Below, piece after piece: positions 9,053 through 17,450 of a DNA stretch of 64,000 bases. The notes under the pieces are model-generated. The model saw nothing but the letters and a program-made list of their open reading frames with translations, had not been told where the DNA came from and searched no databases. Location: positions 50,757 through 114,756 of the forward strand of contig DAOPZJ010000002.1 in NCBI GenBank assembly GCA_035353335.1. The letters run 5' to 3'. Made by a program: the position numbers and the translations under genes. Each line of letters begins with the position of its first letter. Positions within the stretch are counted from its first letter, which is position 1. The DNA comes from Oscillospiraceae bacterium. GTDB lineage: Bacteria; Bacillota; Clostridia; Oscillospirales; JAKOTC01.

Positions 9053-9907
9053 CTATCTTTTCTTTCTTGAGATATTCCAAAGTGCCAAACCGTAAAACAA
9101 GACAGCGCTTCCGATTAAAATCAGAATGCTTGTCGTCACCGAAACCGCAGCGTCGCCGAACTTGAATGTCACGCCCATCATCTGTTTAAATCCTTCGATC
9201 GTCTCCGCAGGCGCACCGTCAAATGTGGCAGCCAACGGCGCTTCCATCATCGCCTGCCGGAATAACGCGGCCGCATGCGAAGGTGGGAAGCATTTGATCA
9301 CCCACTGAACGCCTTCTGGCAACTGTCCGATCGGCAGATAAATGCCTGTCAAAAAGCCGATCATGGTTCCGATCACGGTGCTTGCGGTGCCGAAAGCGTT
9401 ATTGCTCTTAAAAAACGAGACGAGCAGCAGCACCATTGACGCATTGGTCGTCGTGGAAAGCACCACCAGCCCGAGCACTTTAAAAAGCGCCGTAAACCCC
9501 ATGAATTCGCCGCCGCTCAGGATGATGTATACCTCAGCCAGCACTACGGTGACCAGGCTCATGATGATGCCGATGACGATGGAACTGAAAATATATCCGC
9601 CGACAATCTTGCTGCTTTTAATCGGCGAGACTGTGAAATCTTTGATAATTTTTTTCGATTTATCATCAACCATTGTGCCGAACGCGCCCATCGTCGTTGT
9701 GACCGAGGTAACCGCGAGCAGGCCTGCCATGATCCAGGAATTCATTAAAAATTCCGCACCCGGGGCGTTATCCATACTTTTGACCCAGACGTCGCCCAAA
9801 AACAGCGCATACAGCCCGATGATGATGAACACGGCGAGCAGAGAAAAAAACACCGAAGCCCTGTCTTTGAAAAACACTTTAAGATTTCTGACGGTAAATC
9901 CGCTCAT
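9053..9907 (-). CDS. ABC-2 type transporter permease
   Basis: A 284-aa integral membrane protein with about six hydrophobic segments in the ABC-2 (drug/lipid/polysaccharide exporter) pattern. The first follows a short N-terminal FTVRNLKVFFKDR segment, which is typical of permeases that work with DrrA-like ATPases. A sizeable loop lies between segments one and two, and the C-terminus ends with a basic stretch (ISRKKR). The start ATG has AAAGGAGA upstream and overlaps the end of the ATPase gene by 4 nt, so the two are translated together. The substrate cannot be told from sequence. Drug or lantibiotic-type self-protection is a common role for this family, but that is inference only. Confidence 0.85.
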   Translation of the reverse strand: MSGFTVRNLKVFFKDRASVFFSLLAVFIIIGLYALFLGDVWVKSMDNAPGAEFLMNSWIMAGLLAVTSVTTTMGAFGTMVDDKSKKIIKDFTVSPIKSSKIVGGYIFSSIVIGIIMSLVTVVLAEVYIILSGGEFMGFTALFKVLGLVVLSTTTNASMVLLLVSFFKSNNAFGTASTVIGTMIGFLTGIYLPIGQLPEGVQWVIKCFPPSHAAALFRQAMMEAPLAATFDGAPAETIEGFKQMMGVTFKFGDAAVSVTTSILILIGSAVLFYGLALWNISRKKR

Positions 9908-10818
9908 TGCCTGATCTCCTTTCCCGTGACGGCGATAAACGCGTCGTCCATCGTGCCCTTCAAAACTTCAAATCCCGAGATCATGTACCGGCAGGATTCG
10001 AGAATCGGCAGCGCGTCCATCGTAGCCGGGAGTTCTGCCTGGACGGTGTCAGCGGAAATTTTATAAGAAACACCCATCTCTTTGAGCTTTTCGGCGACCG
10101 CCTGCGTGTCCTTACAGGTCAAAACGAGCCGGTCTTTCGAATATTTTTCTTTCAGCTCGGCAGGGGTTCCCTTTGCCGAGATTTCGCCGTTGTCGATGAT
10201 GATCACATAATCGGCTCCGGCGGCTTCCTCCATGTAATGTGTGGTCATAAAAACGGTCATGCCGCTCTCTTTTTGTATCTTCGTGACCGTCTCCCAGACG
10301 CTTTTGCGGGTCTGCGGGTCAAGCCCCGTGGTCGGTTCATCCAGAAACAGAATTTTCGGCGTGTTGATCAATGCCCGCGCGATGTCGCAGCGCCTGCGCT
10401 GCCCACCCGAGAGCTTGCCATAAGGCCGTTTAAGCAGTTCTGTGACCCCGGTGATCTCGGCCGTGCGTTTGACCGCGGCAGAAAGCGCCTTGCCTTTGAG
10501 CCCGTATAAGCTGCCGCGGCATTTCAAATTCTCTTCAATCGTCAGCAGCTGGTCGAGCAGGCCGTCCTGAAACACCGCACCGATCTCGTTTCTGATGGTT
10601 CGGTCGTCTTTGCCGACTGTGCGGCCGTCGACGGTCACCGCGCCCTCGTCCTGTTTTAAAAACGTGCAGATAACGTCGATGGTGGTAGATTTTCCTGCGC
10701 CGTTCGGGCCGAGAAAAGCAAACAATTTGCCCTTTTCCACATAAAAATCGATCCCTTTGACCGCATGCACCTCTCCGTATGACTTATGTAACCCCTTAAC
10801 TTCGATAATCTTTTCCAA
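9904..10818 (-). CDS. ABC transporter ATP-binding protein (DrrA/CcmA-like)
   Basis: A nucleotide-binding subunit with Walker A GPNGAGKST, the Q-loop AVFQDGLLD, signature LSGGQRRR, Walker B ILFLDEPTTGLD, and the switch His in MTTHYMEE. The C-terminal 90 residues form an accessory domain as in DrrA-type exporters. I prefer the TTG start at 10818, placed behind a GGGGGG ribosome-binding site. An in-frame ATG at 10833 lacks a convincing site, and starts further upstream would run into a palindromic repeat. It is the first gene of a two-gene exporter operon with the downstream permease (4-nt overlap). Expected role: ATP-driven export of an unknown compound. Confidence 0.88.
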   Translation of the reverse strand: MEKIIEVKGLHKSYGEVHAVKGIDFYVEKGKLFAFLGPNGAGKSTTIDVICTFLKQDEGAVTVDGRTVGKDDRTIRNEIGAVFQDGLLDQLLTIEENLKCRGSLYGLKGKALSAAVKRTAEITGVTELLKRPYGKLSGGQRRRCDIARALINTPKILFLDEPTTGLDPQTRKSVWETVTKIQKESGMTVFMTTHYMEEAAGADYVIIIDNGEISAKGTPAELKEKYSKDRLVLTCKDTQAVAEKLKEMGVSYKISADTVQAELPATMDALPILESCRYMISGFEVLKGTMDDAFIAVTGKEIRQ

Positions 10819-10837
10819 TATTACGCCCCCCATTGTA

Positions 10838-10860
10838 GGGACGACCCCATGTGGTCGCCC
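10838..10860. repeat. GGGACGACC...GGTCGCCC palindrome
   Basis: An imperfect palindrome with arms GGGACGACC and GGTCGCCC around a short centre lies directly upstream of the ABC ATPase gene. Similar short GTAGGG(A/G)CGACC palindromes are, from general knowledge, scattered between genes in Clostridia. Only one copy was noticed here. Confidence 0.4.
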
Positions 10861-11029
10861 GTCTTTCAAGATGCCTGATGTTTCGGTTTGAATTCCTAAT
10901 TATGAACTTCCGGCGTCACGCACCGTGTTAAAAGAATACCAAATAATTGGGTAGCACGCTATCAACACAGCTTTTAAATACCGCAACCGGCGGTTGCACT
11001 TTCTAATTCTAAACTCTTAATACTGAATT

Positions 11030-12115
11030 TTAATATGTTCCGAGTTCAATTCCCTTTTTTATAAAATATTTATAGTTCTCCATATCGACGGTTTTCGGTA
11101 CCGAATGGTCGGTGTGCAGCACATAGCCGTATTTGCCCTTGACAATCGGGATTTTCTTTTCAAGTTCCGCGTCAATCTGGGCGCGGTCGTTAGAGCAGAG
11201 TGCCCGGGCGTCGATGCCGCCCATCAATGCGATCTTGTCGCCGTAGTTTTGATAAATGCGCAGTAAATCCATACCGGCTTTGACTTCCATCGCCTGCAAT
11301 AAATTCATCCCCGCTTTAATCATACCCGGAATCAGCGGTTCGACAAATCCGCAGGAATGCACCATCACCGGCAGTCCGATGGAGTGCGCATAGTCAAACG
11401 TATACACATGAGACGGATAAATGAATTGATCGTACATCGCCGGAGACATAAACGGCGCACCCTTGTAGCCCATATCTTCGTAATACCAGATGCCGTCGGG
11501 TTTTCCCTCGCGTTCAAAAAGCATTTTTTGCAGTTCCACCGTCAGCCACGCAAAGGTCTTGCTCATATCCATAATCCATTCGGGGTCGTAGATCATCGCG
11601 GCAAGCATCTCTTCGTGCCCCGCGACCGGGTGCATGCACTCAAAGACGTTGACGCCCGACCATACCAAAAACTTATTGTGTTCCGCGGCATATTGCTTAT
11701 CCTTATGGTAGGCTTCAAAGTTAATGCGCTTTTCAAACAGCGACCGGTCAAGCAGAAGCGGTTTAATCTTTTCCTCCCATTTTTCCCGGCTGTCGATTTC
11801 GTAGCGCACATGCTCCGGGGTGGAGTCGTGTTTTTTATGGCGGCGCAGCACGGCCCAGTTGCCGTCGAGCTTGGTTACGGTATCCTCGTCTTCTTTTACA
11901 ACGACCGGTTCAAAATCGACACGGGCGACCATTTTAAACGGCCAGCATTCCAACAAATCGAAGTTGAATTCCTTGTTCATATCAGACCCGCAGCCCTGAT
12001 TTTCCATCCATTCTTTTTGAGTGTCGCCCCAAAAATGCTCAAAAAGCCCGATCCGATCCACCGGCTGGTGATTTAAAATACGTGAAATGCGTTCTTTCCC
12101 TGTCAGTTCCGTCAT
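11030..12115 (-). CDS. Uroporphyrinogen decarboxylase (URO-D) family protein, methyltransferase-like
   Basis: A 361-aa TIM-barrel protein of the URO-D superfamily. It begins with the typical MTELTGKERISRILNHQPVDRIG segment and contains the HSCGFVEPLIPGMIKAGMN region and an IALMGGIDAR stretch near the C-terminus. These are usual for MtaA/CmuA-like corrinoid or coenzyme-M methyltransferase relatives rather than for true haem-pathway HemE, and no haem genes lie nearby. I chose the ATG at 12115 with AAAGGATGG upstream; an in-frame TTG at 12136 lacks a site. The gene is monocistronic with its own promoter. The substrate is unknown; in Clostridia such proteins often demethylate small methylated compounds, which is inference here. 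Confidence 0.8.
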   Translation of the reverse strand: MTELTGKERISRILNHQPVDRIGLFEHFWGDTQKEWMENQGCGSDMNKEFNFDLLECWPFKMVARVDFEPVVVKEDEDTVTKLDGNWAVLRRHKKHDSTPEHVRYEIDSREKWEEKIKPLLLDRSLFEKRINFEAYHKDKQYAAEHNKFLVWSGVNVFECMHPVAGHEEMLAAMIYDPEWIMDMSKTFAWLTVELQKMLFEREGKPDGIWYYEDMGYKGAPFMSPAMYDQFIYPSHVYTFDYAHSIGLPVMVHSCGFVEPLIPGMIKAGMNLLQAMEVKAGMDLLRIYQNYGDKIALMGGIDARALCSNDRAQIDAELEKKIPIVKGKYGYVLHTDHSVPKTVDMENYKYFIKKGIELGTY

Positions 12116-12192
12116 TACAATTCCATCCTTTCGCAAAGGCGATAAATGTTATTAGATTTCGGTCGCAAATATTTTTAAACCCGATCTTTTAC

Positions 12193-12221
12193 ATGATACC
12201 ATCTGTATATACCTCTGTCAA
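12193..12221 (-). promoter_or_regulatory. Sigma-A promoter of the URO-D family gene
   Basis: On the minus strand a -35 TTGACA (12221-12216), a 17-bp spacer and a -10 TATCAT (12198-12193) lie about 80 bp before the start codon. Confidence 0.75.
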
Positions 12222-12232
12222 ATGTATTATGG

Positions 12233-12271
12233 TAAAAAATAAAAGCGTTTTGCACAAGCAGAGCGCTTTAC
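12233..12271 (-). terminator. Terminator after iscS-iscU-mnmA
   Basis: On the minus strand a 12-bp stem (AAAGCGCTCTGC paired with GCAAAACGCTTT, including G-U pairs) with loop TTGT is followed by a T run. It lies about 80 bp past the mnmA stop codon. Confidence 0.65.
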
Positions 12272-12350
12272 CTTAACATTGCTTTTTCCTGTTTATTAAA
12301 ATCTTCTCGCCGCAGCGGTACCTTACCTCTTCACTCTTCACTATTACTTC

Positions 12351-13343
12351 TTACTTCAAAATAACCCCTCCGCCGATGACCAGTTCGCCCTCATATACCA
12401 CCGCGCTCTGCCCCGGCGCAACGGCTCTGGCGGGCTGCTCGAATAATACCCTGTCCCCTTCAATCTTCGCTCCGACCGCTCTCGCCGCCGAACGGATCTT
12501 TACACCATATACTTTTTCGCCTTCCGGAATTCTGTGCCAAATGCAATCCGATAAAACAGCGGTATCCGAATATTCATCCCCGCCCCACGCCAAAAAGACC
12601 CGGCGGGTTTCGTGTTCGATTCTTTTCACAAACACCGGTTTTCCGAACGCGCCGACGCCCTTGCGCTGGCCGATCGTAAAATTGTAAATCCCCTCGTGCC
12701 TGCCGCATACATGGCCGTCCGGTGAGACCAAATCTCCCGGTAATATCCCGAGCTTTTCACGCAAAAATGCGGCGTAATCGGCATCGGGCAGAAAACAATT
12801 CTCGCTGCTGTCGGGCGCGTCGTGGCAGTCCAGCCCGTTCTCTTTGGCGATTTTCCGCACTTCGCCCTTATCATGAACGTCTCCGAGCGGCATCAACAGG
12901 CGGTTTACGGCATCGTCTTCAAGCCGGTAAAGCATATAGCTCTGGTCACGTTTCTCGCAGACGGCTTTTCGAATCAATCCGTCTTGGGTTCGTGCGTAAT
13001 GTCCGGTTGCGATGTATTGATATCCGTTTTGATCGGCACATGCGAGCAGCTGCCTGAATTTGATTGCCGGGTTGCAGCGCACGCAGGGATTCGGCGTACG
13101 CCCCTCTGCATATTCATTGATAAAATACGATATGATGGTCTCTCCGAATTCTTTTCGCGCGTCAACGGTGTATAACGGAATTCCGAGTTGTTTCGCGGCT
13201 TTTTCGGCTTTCTCAATGCCATTTTCGTGCTGTTTCGACATGATCATATAGATCCCGCCGACTCTGTACCCCTTATTTTTCAGCATCAAAGCACAGACGC
13301 CGGAATCGACGCCGCCGGATAAGGCGACCAAAATGCTATTCAT
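12351..13343 (-). CDS. mnmA: tRNA-specific 2-thiouridylase MnmA-like
   Basis: The enzyme uses ATP and persulfide sulfur to make 2-thiouridine at tRNA wobble position 34 (Lys, Glu, Gln). The PP-loop SGGVDS is at residues 9-14. The two expected catalytic Cys are in NPCVRCNPAIKF and in DSSENCFLPD, and the RNA/ATP segment ATGHYAR is present. At 330 aa it is shorter than the usual 355-370, because the loop after the PP-loop domain start is reduced (GIYMIMSKQ). The start ATG at 13343 is the conserved one (MNSILVALSGGVDS) and overlaps the iscU stop by 8 nt; longer in-frame extensions run into iscU. Placement behind iscS and iscU fits a sulfur relay for tRNA thiolation. Confidence 0.88.
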   Translation of the reverse strand: MNSILVALSGGVDSGVCALMLKNKGYRVGGIYMIMSKQHENGIEKAEKAAKQLGIPLYTVDARKEFGETIISYFINEYAEGRTPNPCVRCNPAIKFRQLLACADQNGYQYIATGHYARTQDGLIRKAVCEKRDQSYMLYRLEDDAVNRLLMPLGDVHDKGEVRKIAKENGLDCHDAPDSSENCFLPDADYAAFLREKLGILPGDLVSPDGHVCGRHEGIYNFTIGQRKGVGAFGKPVFVKRIEHETRRVFLAWGGDEYSDTAVLSDCIWHRIPEGEKVYGVKIRSAARAVGAKIEGDRVLFEQPARAVAPGQSAVVYEGELVIGGGVILK

Positions 13344-13758
13344 GGCACCCTTCGCAGTCGATGATCCTGCCGACAATCGGTTCCGGATCGATGCCTTTCT
13401 TTCGGTAATAATCGGCAAGCGCCGTCTTGATGGCCTGCTCAGCCAGTACCGAGCAGTGAATCTTCGCAGGCGGCAATCCCTCCAGCGCTTCTACGACCGC
13501 TTTATTGGTCAGCTTGAGCGCGTCATCGATGGATTTTCCTTTGATCAACTCTGTCGCCATCGAACTCGTCGCAATCGCCGCGCCGCAGCCGAATGTCTTG
13601 AATTTGACGTCGGTGATGATGCCGTTGTCGATTTTTAAAAACATCTTCATGATGTCGCCGCAGCGGGCATTTCCGACTTCACCGACACCGTCGGCATTTT
13701 CAATCTCGCCGACATTGCGCGGATTCATAAAATGATCCATCACTTTTTGGGTATACAT
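13336..13758 (-). CDS. iscU: NifU/IscU-type Fe-S cluster scaffold protein
   Basis: A 140-aa scaffold on which Fe-S clusters are built from sulfur supplied by the cysteine desulfurase. The three conserved cluster-ligand Cys lie in NARCGD, FGCGAAIA and KIHCSVLAEQ. It is of NifU-N/IscU type rather than SufU, since the SufU insertion is absent. A C-terminal CEGCHE adds two more Cys. AGGAGG precedes the ATG with 6-nt spacing. It sits 9 nt after iscS and overlaps mnmA, so the three genes form one operon. No iscR, hscA or fdx is present. Confidence 0.93.
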   Translation of the reverse strand: MYTQKVMDHFMNPRNVGEIENADGVGEVGNARCGDIMKMFLKIDNGIITDVKFKTFGCGAAIATSSMATELIKGKSIDDALKLTNKAVVEALEGLPPAKIHCSVLAEQAIKTALADYYRKKGIDPEPIVGRIIDCEGCHE

Positions 13759-13767
13759 ATAAACCTC

Positions 13768-14940
13768 CTAAATACGTCCGGCCCAAATCGGGCTCATTGC
13801 GCGCAGTTTCTGCACAATCGGCGGCACGGTTTTCAGGATATAATCCACGTCCGCTTCGGTATTGTACCGTCCGAGTGACAGCCGCAGTGAACCGTGTGCG
13901 ATCTCATGCGGCAATCCGATCGACAACAATACATGGCTCGGGTCGAGCGACCGGCTGGTGCAGGCCGACCCCGACGAGGCGCAGATACCGTTCATATCCA
14001 TCCAAAGCAGCAGCGATTCGCCTTCGACGCCCTCAAACGAAATATTGGCGTTGCCCGGCGCCCGCTGCGTCCGGCTGCCGTTTAACCTTGTTGCCGGCAG
14101 CGCAAGCAGCCCATCGATCAGCTCGTCCCGAAGTTTGGCAATCCGTATGCTTTCCTCGGGCAGATGTTCAACCGCTTCGGTGATCGCCGCGCCGAGTCCT
14201 ACGATACCCGGGATATTCTCGGTTCCGGCGCGTTTACCGTTCTCCTGCTGCCCTCCGCTGATGAGCGACATGATCCGAACGCCTTTTTTGATATACAATG
14301 CGCCGACGCCTTTCGGGCCGTGAAACTTATGTGCCGACAATGACAGCATGTCCGCGCCGAGTGCCTTGACGTCAACCGGGATATGCCCGACCGCCTGTAC
14401 CGCATCGGTATGAAATAATACGCCTTTTTGAGCGCATACAGCGGCAATTTCCGAGATCGGATTGATCGTTCCGATTTCATTGTTGACTGCCATCACGGTG
14501 ACCAGCGCGGTGTCCTCACGAATCGCCGCCGCAATCGCTTCGGGCGTGATAATGCCCTCGCTTGTCGGCTTGATGAGCGTCGGTTCAAATCCCTGCGCTT
14601 TAAGCGCCTCGAGTGTATTCAACACCGCGTGATGCTCGTATTCGGTCGAGACGATGTGTTTCTTGCCTGTCTTGGCCTTTTGAAACGCCGCGCCCTTGAT
14701 CGCCCAGTTGTCACTCTCGGAGCCGCCGCCGGTGAAATAAATCTCACTCGGATCGGCGTGAATCGCCTTTGCAACCTGTTCGCGGGCCGCGGTCAGCGCC
14801 TTTTCGCTCTCATACCCCAAGCTGTAAATCGACGACGCGTTGCCGTATTTTTCACAAAAATACGGTTTCATCGCCTCAAAAACCGATTCCGACACACAGG
14901 ACGTCGCCGCGTTGTCGGCATATACGATTGCTCTTTCCAT
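13768..14940 (-). CDS. iscS: Cysteine desulfurase (NifS/IscS family)
   Basis: This PLP enzyme takes sulfur from cysteine as an enzyme persulfide and passes it to IscU and MnmA. The 390-aa product shows DNAATS at the start, the PLP Lys in [10 protein letters not shown], and the catalytic Cys in SSGSACTS on the flexible loop, which marks the class I (NifS/IscS) type. The ATG at 14940 gives the usual [14 protein letters not shown]-terminus; the upstream in-frame extension is not conserved. It is the first gene of iscS-iscU-mnmA, with a promoter at 15000-15028 and no Rrf2-type regulator nearby. Confidence 0.95.
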   Translation of the reverse strand: MERAIVYADNAATSCVSESVFEAMKPYFCEKYGNASSIYSLGYESEKALTAAREQVAKAIHADPSEIYFTGGGSESDNWAIKGAAFQKAKTGKKHIVSTEYEHHAVLNTLEALKAQGFEPTLIKPTSEGIITPEAIAAAIREDTALVTVMAVNNEIGTINPISEIAAVCAQKGVLFHTDAVQAVGHIPVDVKALGADMLSLSAHKFHGPKGVGALYIKKGVRIMSLISGGQQENGKRAGTENIPGIVGLGAAITEAVEHLPEESIRIAKLRDELIDGLLALPATRLNGSRTQRAPGNANISFEGVEGESLLLWMDMNGICASSGSACTSRSLDPSHVLLSIGLPHEIAHGSLRLSLGRYNTEADVDYILKTVPPIVQKLRAMSPIWAGRI

Positions 14941-14962
14941 CTTTATCGAGCATTCCTTTCCG

Positions 14963-14998
14963 AAAAACAGATGACGGCACGAAAAACGTACCGCCATC
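14963..14998 (-). terminator. Terminator after pfp-pfkA
   Basis: On the minus strand a 12-bp stem (GATGGCGGTACG with CGTGCCGTCATC, two G-U pairs) and a T5 loop are followed by TGTTTTT. It lies 57 bp past the pfkA stop and just inside the predicted iscS transcript start, so it most likely ends the upstream operon. Confidence 0.65.
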
Positions 14999-14999
14999 T

Positions 15000-15028
15000 A
15001 TGATACACCGAATTCGTATGTTTTACAA
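15000..15028 (-). promoter_or_regulatory. Promoter of iscS-iscU-mnmA
   Basis: On the minus strand a -35 TTGTAA (15028-15023), a 17-bp spacer and a -10 TATCAT (15005-15000) give a start near 14993, about 50 nt before iscS. Confidence 0.55.
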
Positions 15029-15054
15029 CATCGAAATCATTTAATTCAGAAAAC

Positions 15055-16035
15055 TCACAGCGAAATCCGCTTGTTGAGCTCATATAGTTCTTTGTCGAAC
15101 GGTTTTGTCATTTTCAACGCTTCGGCGATATCAAAGTCGACGATTTGGCCGTTTTTTTGCACAACCACGCGGTTGCCGATGCCTTTGGCAAGCAGGTCGA
15201 CTGCATGGACACCCATCATCGTGGCAATCACGCGATCTTTTGCCGACGGCGAACCGCCGCGCTGGACATACCCGAGCACGGTCGCGCGGGTCACGACCCC
15301 GGTCGCGTTTTCGATGTCTTTGACCAGCTGCGCCACGCCGCCGGGATAATCGATGCCTTCCGCAGCGATGATGATGAAGTGTTTTTTACCCGCCCGGCTC
15401 ATCTTCTGCATCGGTTCGACGACGTCTTTTTGAAGGTCGATCGGAATTTCGGGCACCAGGATTGCCATTGCGCCGCTTGCGACGCCCGCGTGCAGCGCAA
15501 GGTATCCGCAGTCGCGTCCCATGACCTCAATCAACGAACAGCGGTCATGCGAGTGCGAGGTATCACGCACTTTGTCGACCGCGTCAATGATGGTGTTCAG
15601 CGCCGTATCGACTCCTATGGTATAGTCGGATGCGCTGATGTCGTTGTCAATGGTGCCGGGAATGCCGACACAAGGAATGCCCTTTAGGGACAACGCGCTC
15701 GCGCCGCGGAAACTCCCGTCTCCGCCGATGACGACGATGCCCTGGAGACCGAATTGCTTGCAGTTTCGGATGGCGCGTTCCAGACCCTCGGGGGTTTGGA
15801 ATTCGGGGCTGCGGGCGGAATACAGAATTGTCCCGCCTCTGTGCAGGATCTCCGAAACGCTTCGGATCTCCATCTGCTGAAAATCGCCGTGAATCAGTCC
15901 CTCATAACCGCGGTTGATGCCAAAGACCTCCATGCCGCTGCTGATGGCGGAACGCACAACCGCGCGCACTGCGCAGTTCATGCCCGAAGCGTCTCCGCCG
16001 CTGGTCAATACGCCGATGGTTTTGATTTCGCTCAC
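15055..16035 (-). CDS. pfkA: ATP-dependent 6-phosphofructokinase
   Basis: This enzyme commits fructose 6-phosphate to glycolysis. The 326-aa product has the bacterial PfkA length, with TSGGDASGMN at the N-terminus, IGGDGSFRGA (the Gly after GGD is the mark of ATP use), the catalytic PGTIDNDI, and EVMGRDCGYLA. The start is GTG at 16035, behind GGAGG with 7-nt spacing; the longer frame to 16092 runs into pfp and has no conserved residues. It lies 46 bp downstream of the PPi-dependent enzyme and shares its promoter, so the cell can make both forms from one message. Confidence 0.95.
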   Translation of the reverse strand: MSEIKTIGVLTSGGDASGMNCAVRAVVRSAISSGMEVFGINRGYEGLIHGDFQQMEIRSVSEILHRGGTILYSARSPEFQTPEGLERAIRNCKQFGLQGIVVIGGDGSFRGASALSLKGIPCVGIPGTIDNDISASDYTIGVDTALNTIIDAVDKVRDTSHSHDRCSLIEVMGRDCGYLALHAGVASGAMAILVPEIPIDLQKDVVEPMQKMSRAGKKHFIIIAAEGIDYPGGVAQLVKDIENATGVVTRATVLGYVQRGGSPSAKDRVIATMMGVHAVDLLAKGIGNRVVVQKNGQIVDFDIAEALKMTKPFDKELYELNKRISL

Positions 16036-16081
16036 AATAATCGCCTCCGTTTGGGTCTCTCGTATAAGGTTATTCCGGTTT

Positions 16082-17329
16082 TTATTTGACAAGCACTTTC
16101 TTCAGTTTCACAAACCGCGGCAAACTGTTCTCAAAAGGCAGTTTGGTCTGTCCCTGAACGAGCGGCAGCGCGTAGTCGATGAATTTTTTGTTCAGTCCGT
16201 CGCCGGTTTTGTTGATCCAGTCGAGCGGAATCTTTTTCTCGGCGTTGGCGACGACGGTCAGATCGAACAATTTGATCTTGCACTGATATTTGCCGTCTTT
16301 ATACACCCGCTCGAAACCGACCATCTTGTCGGTCACGCCTTTGACGGCGTTTGTGACGGCGGCTTTACCCGCTTTGAACGCCTCGTCGATGTCGGTCTGG
16401 GAGGCGCAGTGCGCCGCGCAGCGCTGCAGAAGCGAAAGCTCGATGCCGCGTACCTTTGCGCCGGTGGCATTTTTCACGGTGTCCGCGAGGAAGGAAGCGA
16501 GGCCTCCGAGCTGCGCATGGCCGAAGCTGTCCTTTGTCTTGGTCAGGTCGGCGCCGTATTCGGAGATATATTTCCCGTCTTTGTCTTTAATACCCTCGGA
16601 TACGACGACGAGGCATTTTTTTGTCTTCTCATAAATGGTCTTGACTTTAGCGACAAAGCTGTCCAGATCGAACGGCACTTCGGGCAGATAAATCAGATCG
16701 GGCCCGCAGCCCTTTTCGACGGCAAGCGCGGCGCTCGCGGTCAGCCAGCCGGCGTTACGGCCCATAGCTTCGACGATTGTGACCATTCCCGTGTCATAGA
16801 CATGCGCGTCGTGGTAGACCTCCATGACCGAAGTGGCGATGTACTTGGCGGCGGAGCCGTAACCGGGACAGTGGTCGGTGCCGTCGAGGTCGTTGTCGAT
16901 GGTCTTCGGAATACCCATCACGCGGCATTCGTAGCCGTTGGCAAGGCAGTATTTCGAAATTTTATTGCAGGTGTCCATCGAGTCGTTGCCGCCGTTATAG
17001 AAGAAATAGCGGACGTCGTACTTTTTGAACACTTCGAGAATGCGTTTATAATCGCTGTCGTCAACCGACGGGTCCTTGAGCTTATAGCGGCAGGAGCCGA
17101 GTGCCGACGAGGGCGTATATTTCATATATTCCAATTCTTTGGGATCCTCTTTGCCCATATCCATGAGCTTTCCGTCCAATACGCCTTTGATGCCGTTGCA
17201 GGCACCGTAGACCTTGGTGATGGCTTCGCTCTCGAGCGCGGTTTTGATTGCGCCGTAAGCGCTTGCGTTGATCACGGAACTCGGACCGCCCGATTGACCG
17301 ATAATACATGCTCCTTTTAATACTGACAT
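16082..17329 (-). CDS. pfp: Diphosphate-dependent (PPi) phosphofructokinase
   Basis: This enzyme reversibly phosphorylates fructose 6-phosphate using pyrophosphate instead of ATP. The 415-aa length fits the PPi-PFK clade. The active-site signatures are GGNDSMDT (Asp where ATP enzymes have Gly) and PKTIDNDL (Lys where ATP enzymes have Gly), both diagnostic of PPi use, plus EAMGRNAGW. I prefer the ATG at 17329 because GAAGGG then has 10-nt spacing; the ATG at 17338 would leave only 1 nt. It is the first gene of a pfp-pfkA operon with a strong promoter and a palindrome at the transcription start. The pairing suggests a PPi-saving glycolysis that can run in both directions, which is inference. 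Confidence 0.93.
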   Translation of the reverse strand: MSVLKGACIIGQSGGPSSVINASAYGAIKTALESEAITKVYGACNGIKGVLDGKLMDMGKEDPKELEYMKYTPSSALGSCRYKLKDPSVDDSDYKRILEVFKKYDVRYFFYNGGNDSMDTCNKISKYCLANGYECRVMGIPKTIDNDLDGTDHCPGYGSAAKYIATSVMEVYHDAHVYDTGMVTIVEAMGRNAGWLTASAALAVEKGCGPDLIYLPEVPFDLDSFVAKVKTIYEKTKKCLVVVSEGIKDKDGKYISEYGADLTKTKDSFGHAQLGGLASFLADTVKNATGAKVRGIELSLLQRCAAHCASQTDIDEAFKAGKAAVTNAVKGVTDKMVGFERVYKDGKYQCKIKLFDLTVVANAEKKIPLDWINKTGDGLNKKFIDYALPLVQGQTKLPFENSLPRFVKLKKVLVK

Positions 17330-17362
17330 CTGATTCATACCCTTCGTTTATTGGTTTGTTAT

Positions 17363-17395
17363 GTGAGAACATCCCTGCGTGAGAACAATTCTCAC
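17363..17395. promoter_or_regulatory. Candidate operator of the pfp-pfkA operon
   Basis: The perfect 17-bp palindrome GTGAGAACAATTCTCAC (17379-17395) and a further half-site GTGAGAAC 16 bp away (17363-17370) lie just downstream of the predicted transcription start at about 17397. This is the usual place for a repressor. The regulator is unknown. Confidence 0.6.
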
Positions 17396-17403
17396 CGCAT
17401 ACC

Positions 17404-17433
17404 ATTATACCACTTTCCAACTTTGTCGGTCAA
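17404..17433 (-). promoter_or_regulatory. Sigma-A promoter of pfp-pfkA
   Basis: On the minus strand a -35 TTGACC (17433-17428), an 18-bp spacer and a consensus -10 TATAAT (17409-17404) lie 75 bp before pfp. Confidence 0.78.
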
Positions 17434-17450
17434 TAGGGATTCTGCCGCCA

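Noticed and set aside
11357..12076. Open frame of 239 codons on the plus strand opposite the URO-D family gene
   Set aside because: Composition and position show it to be an antisense shadow.
14963..14998. Hairpin as an attenuator of iscS
   Set aside because: The predicted iscS transcript starts inside the stem, so the hairpin cannot form fully in that RNA; termination of the upstream operon is more likely.
15914..17320. Open frame of 468 codons on the plus strand opposite pfp and the 5' end of pfkA
   Set aside because: It is the antisense of two clear phosphofructokinase genes, has no ribosome-binding site and no family resemblance; such frames arise from codon bias.
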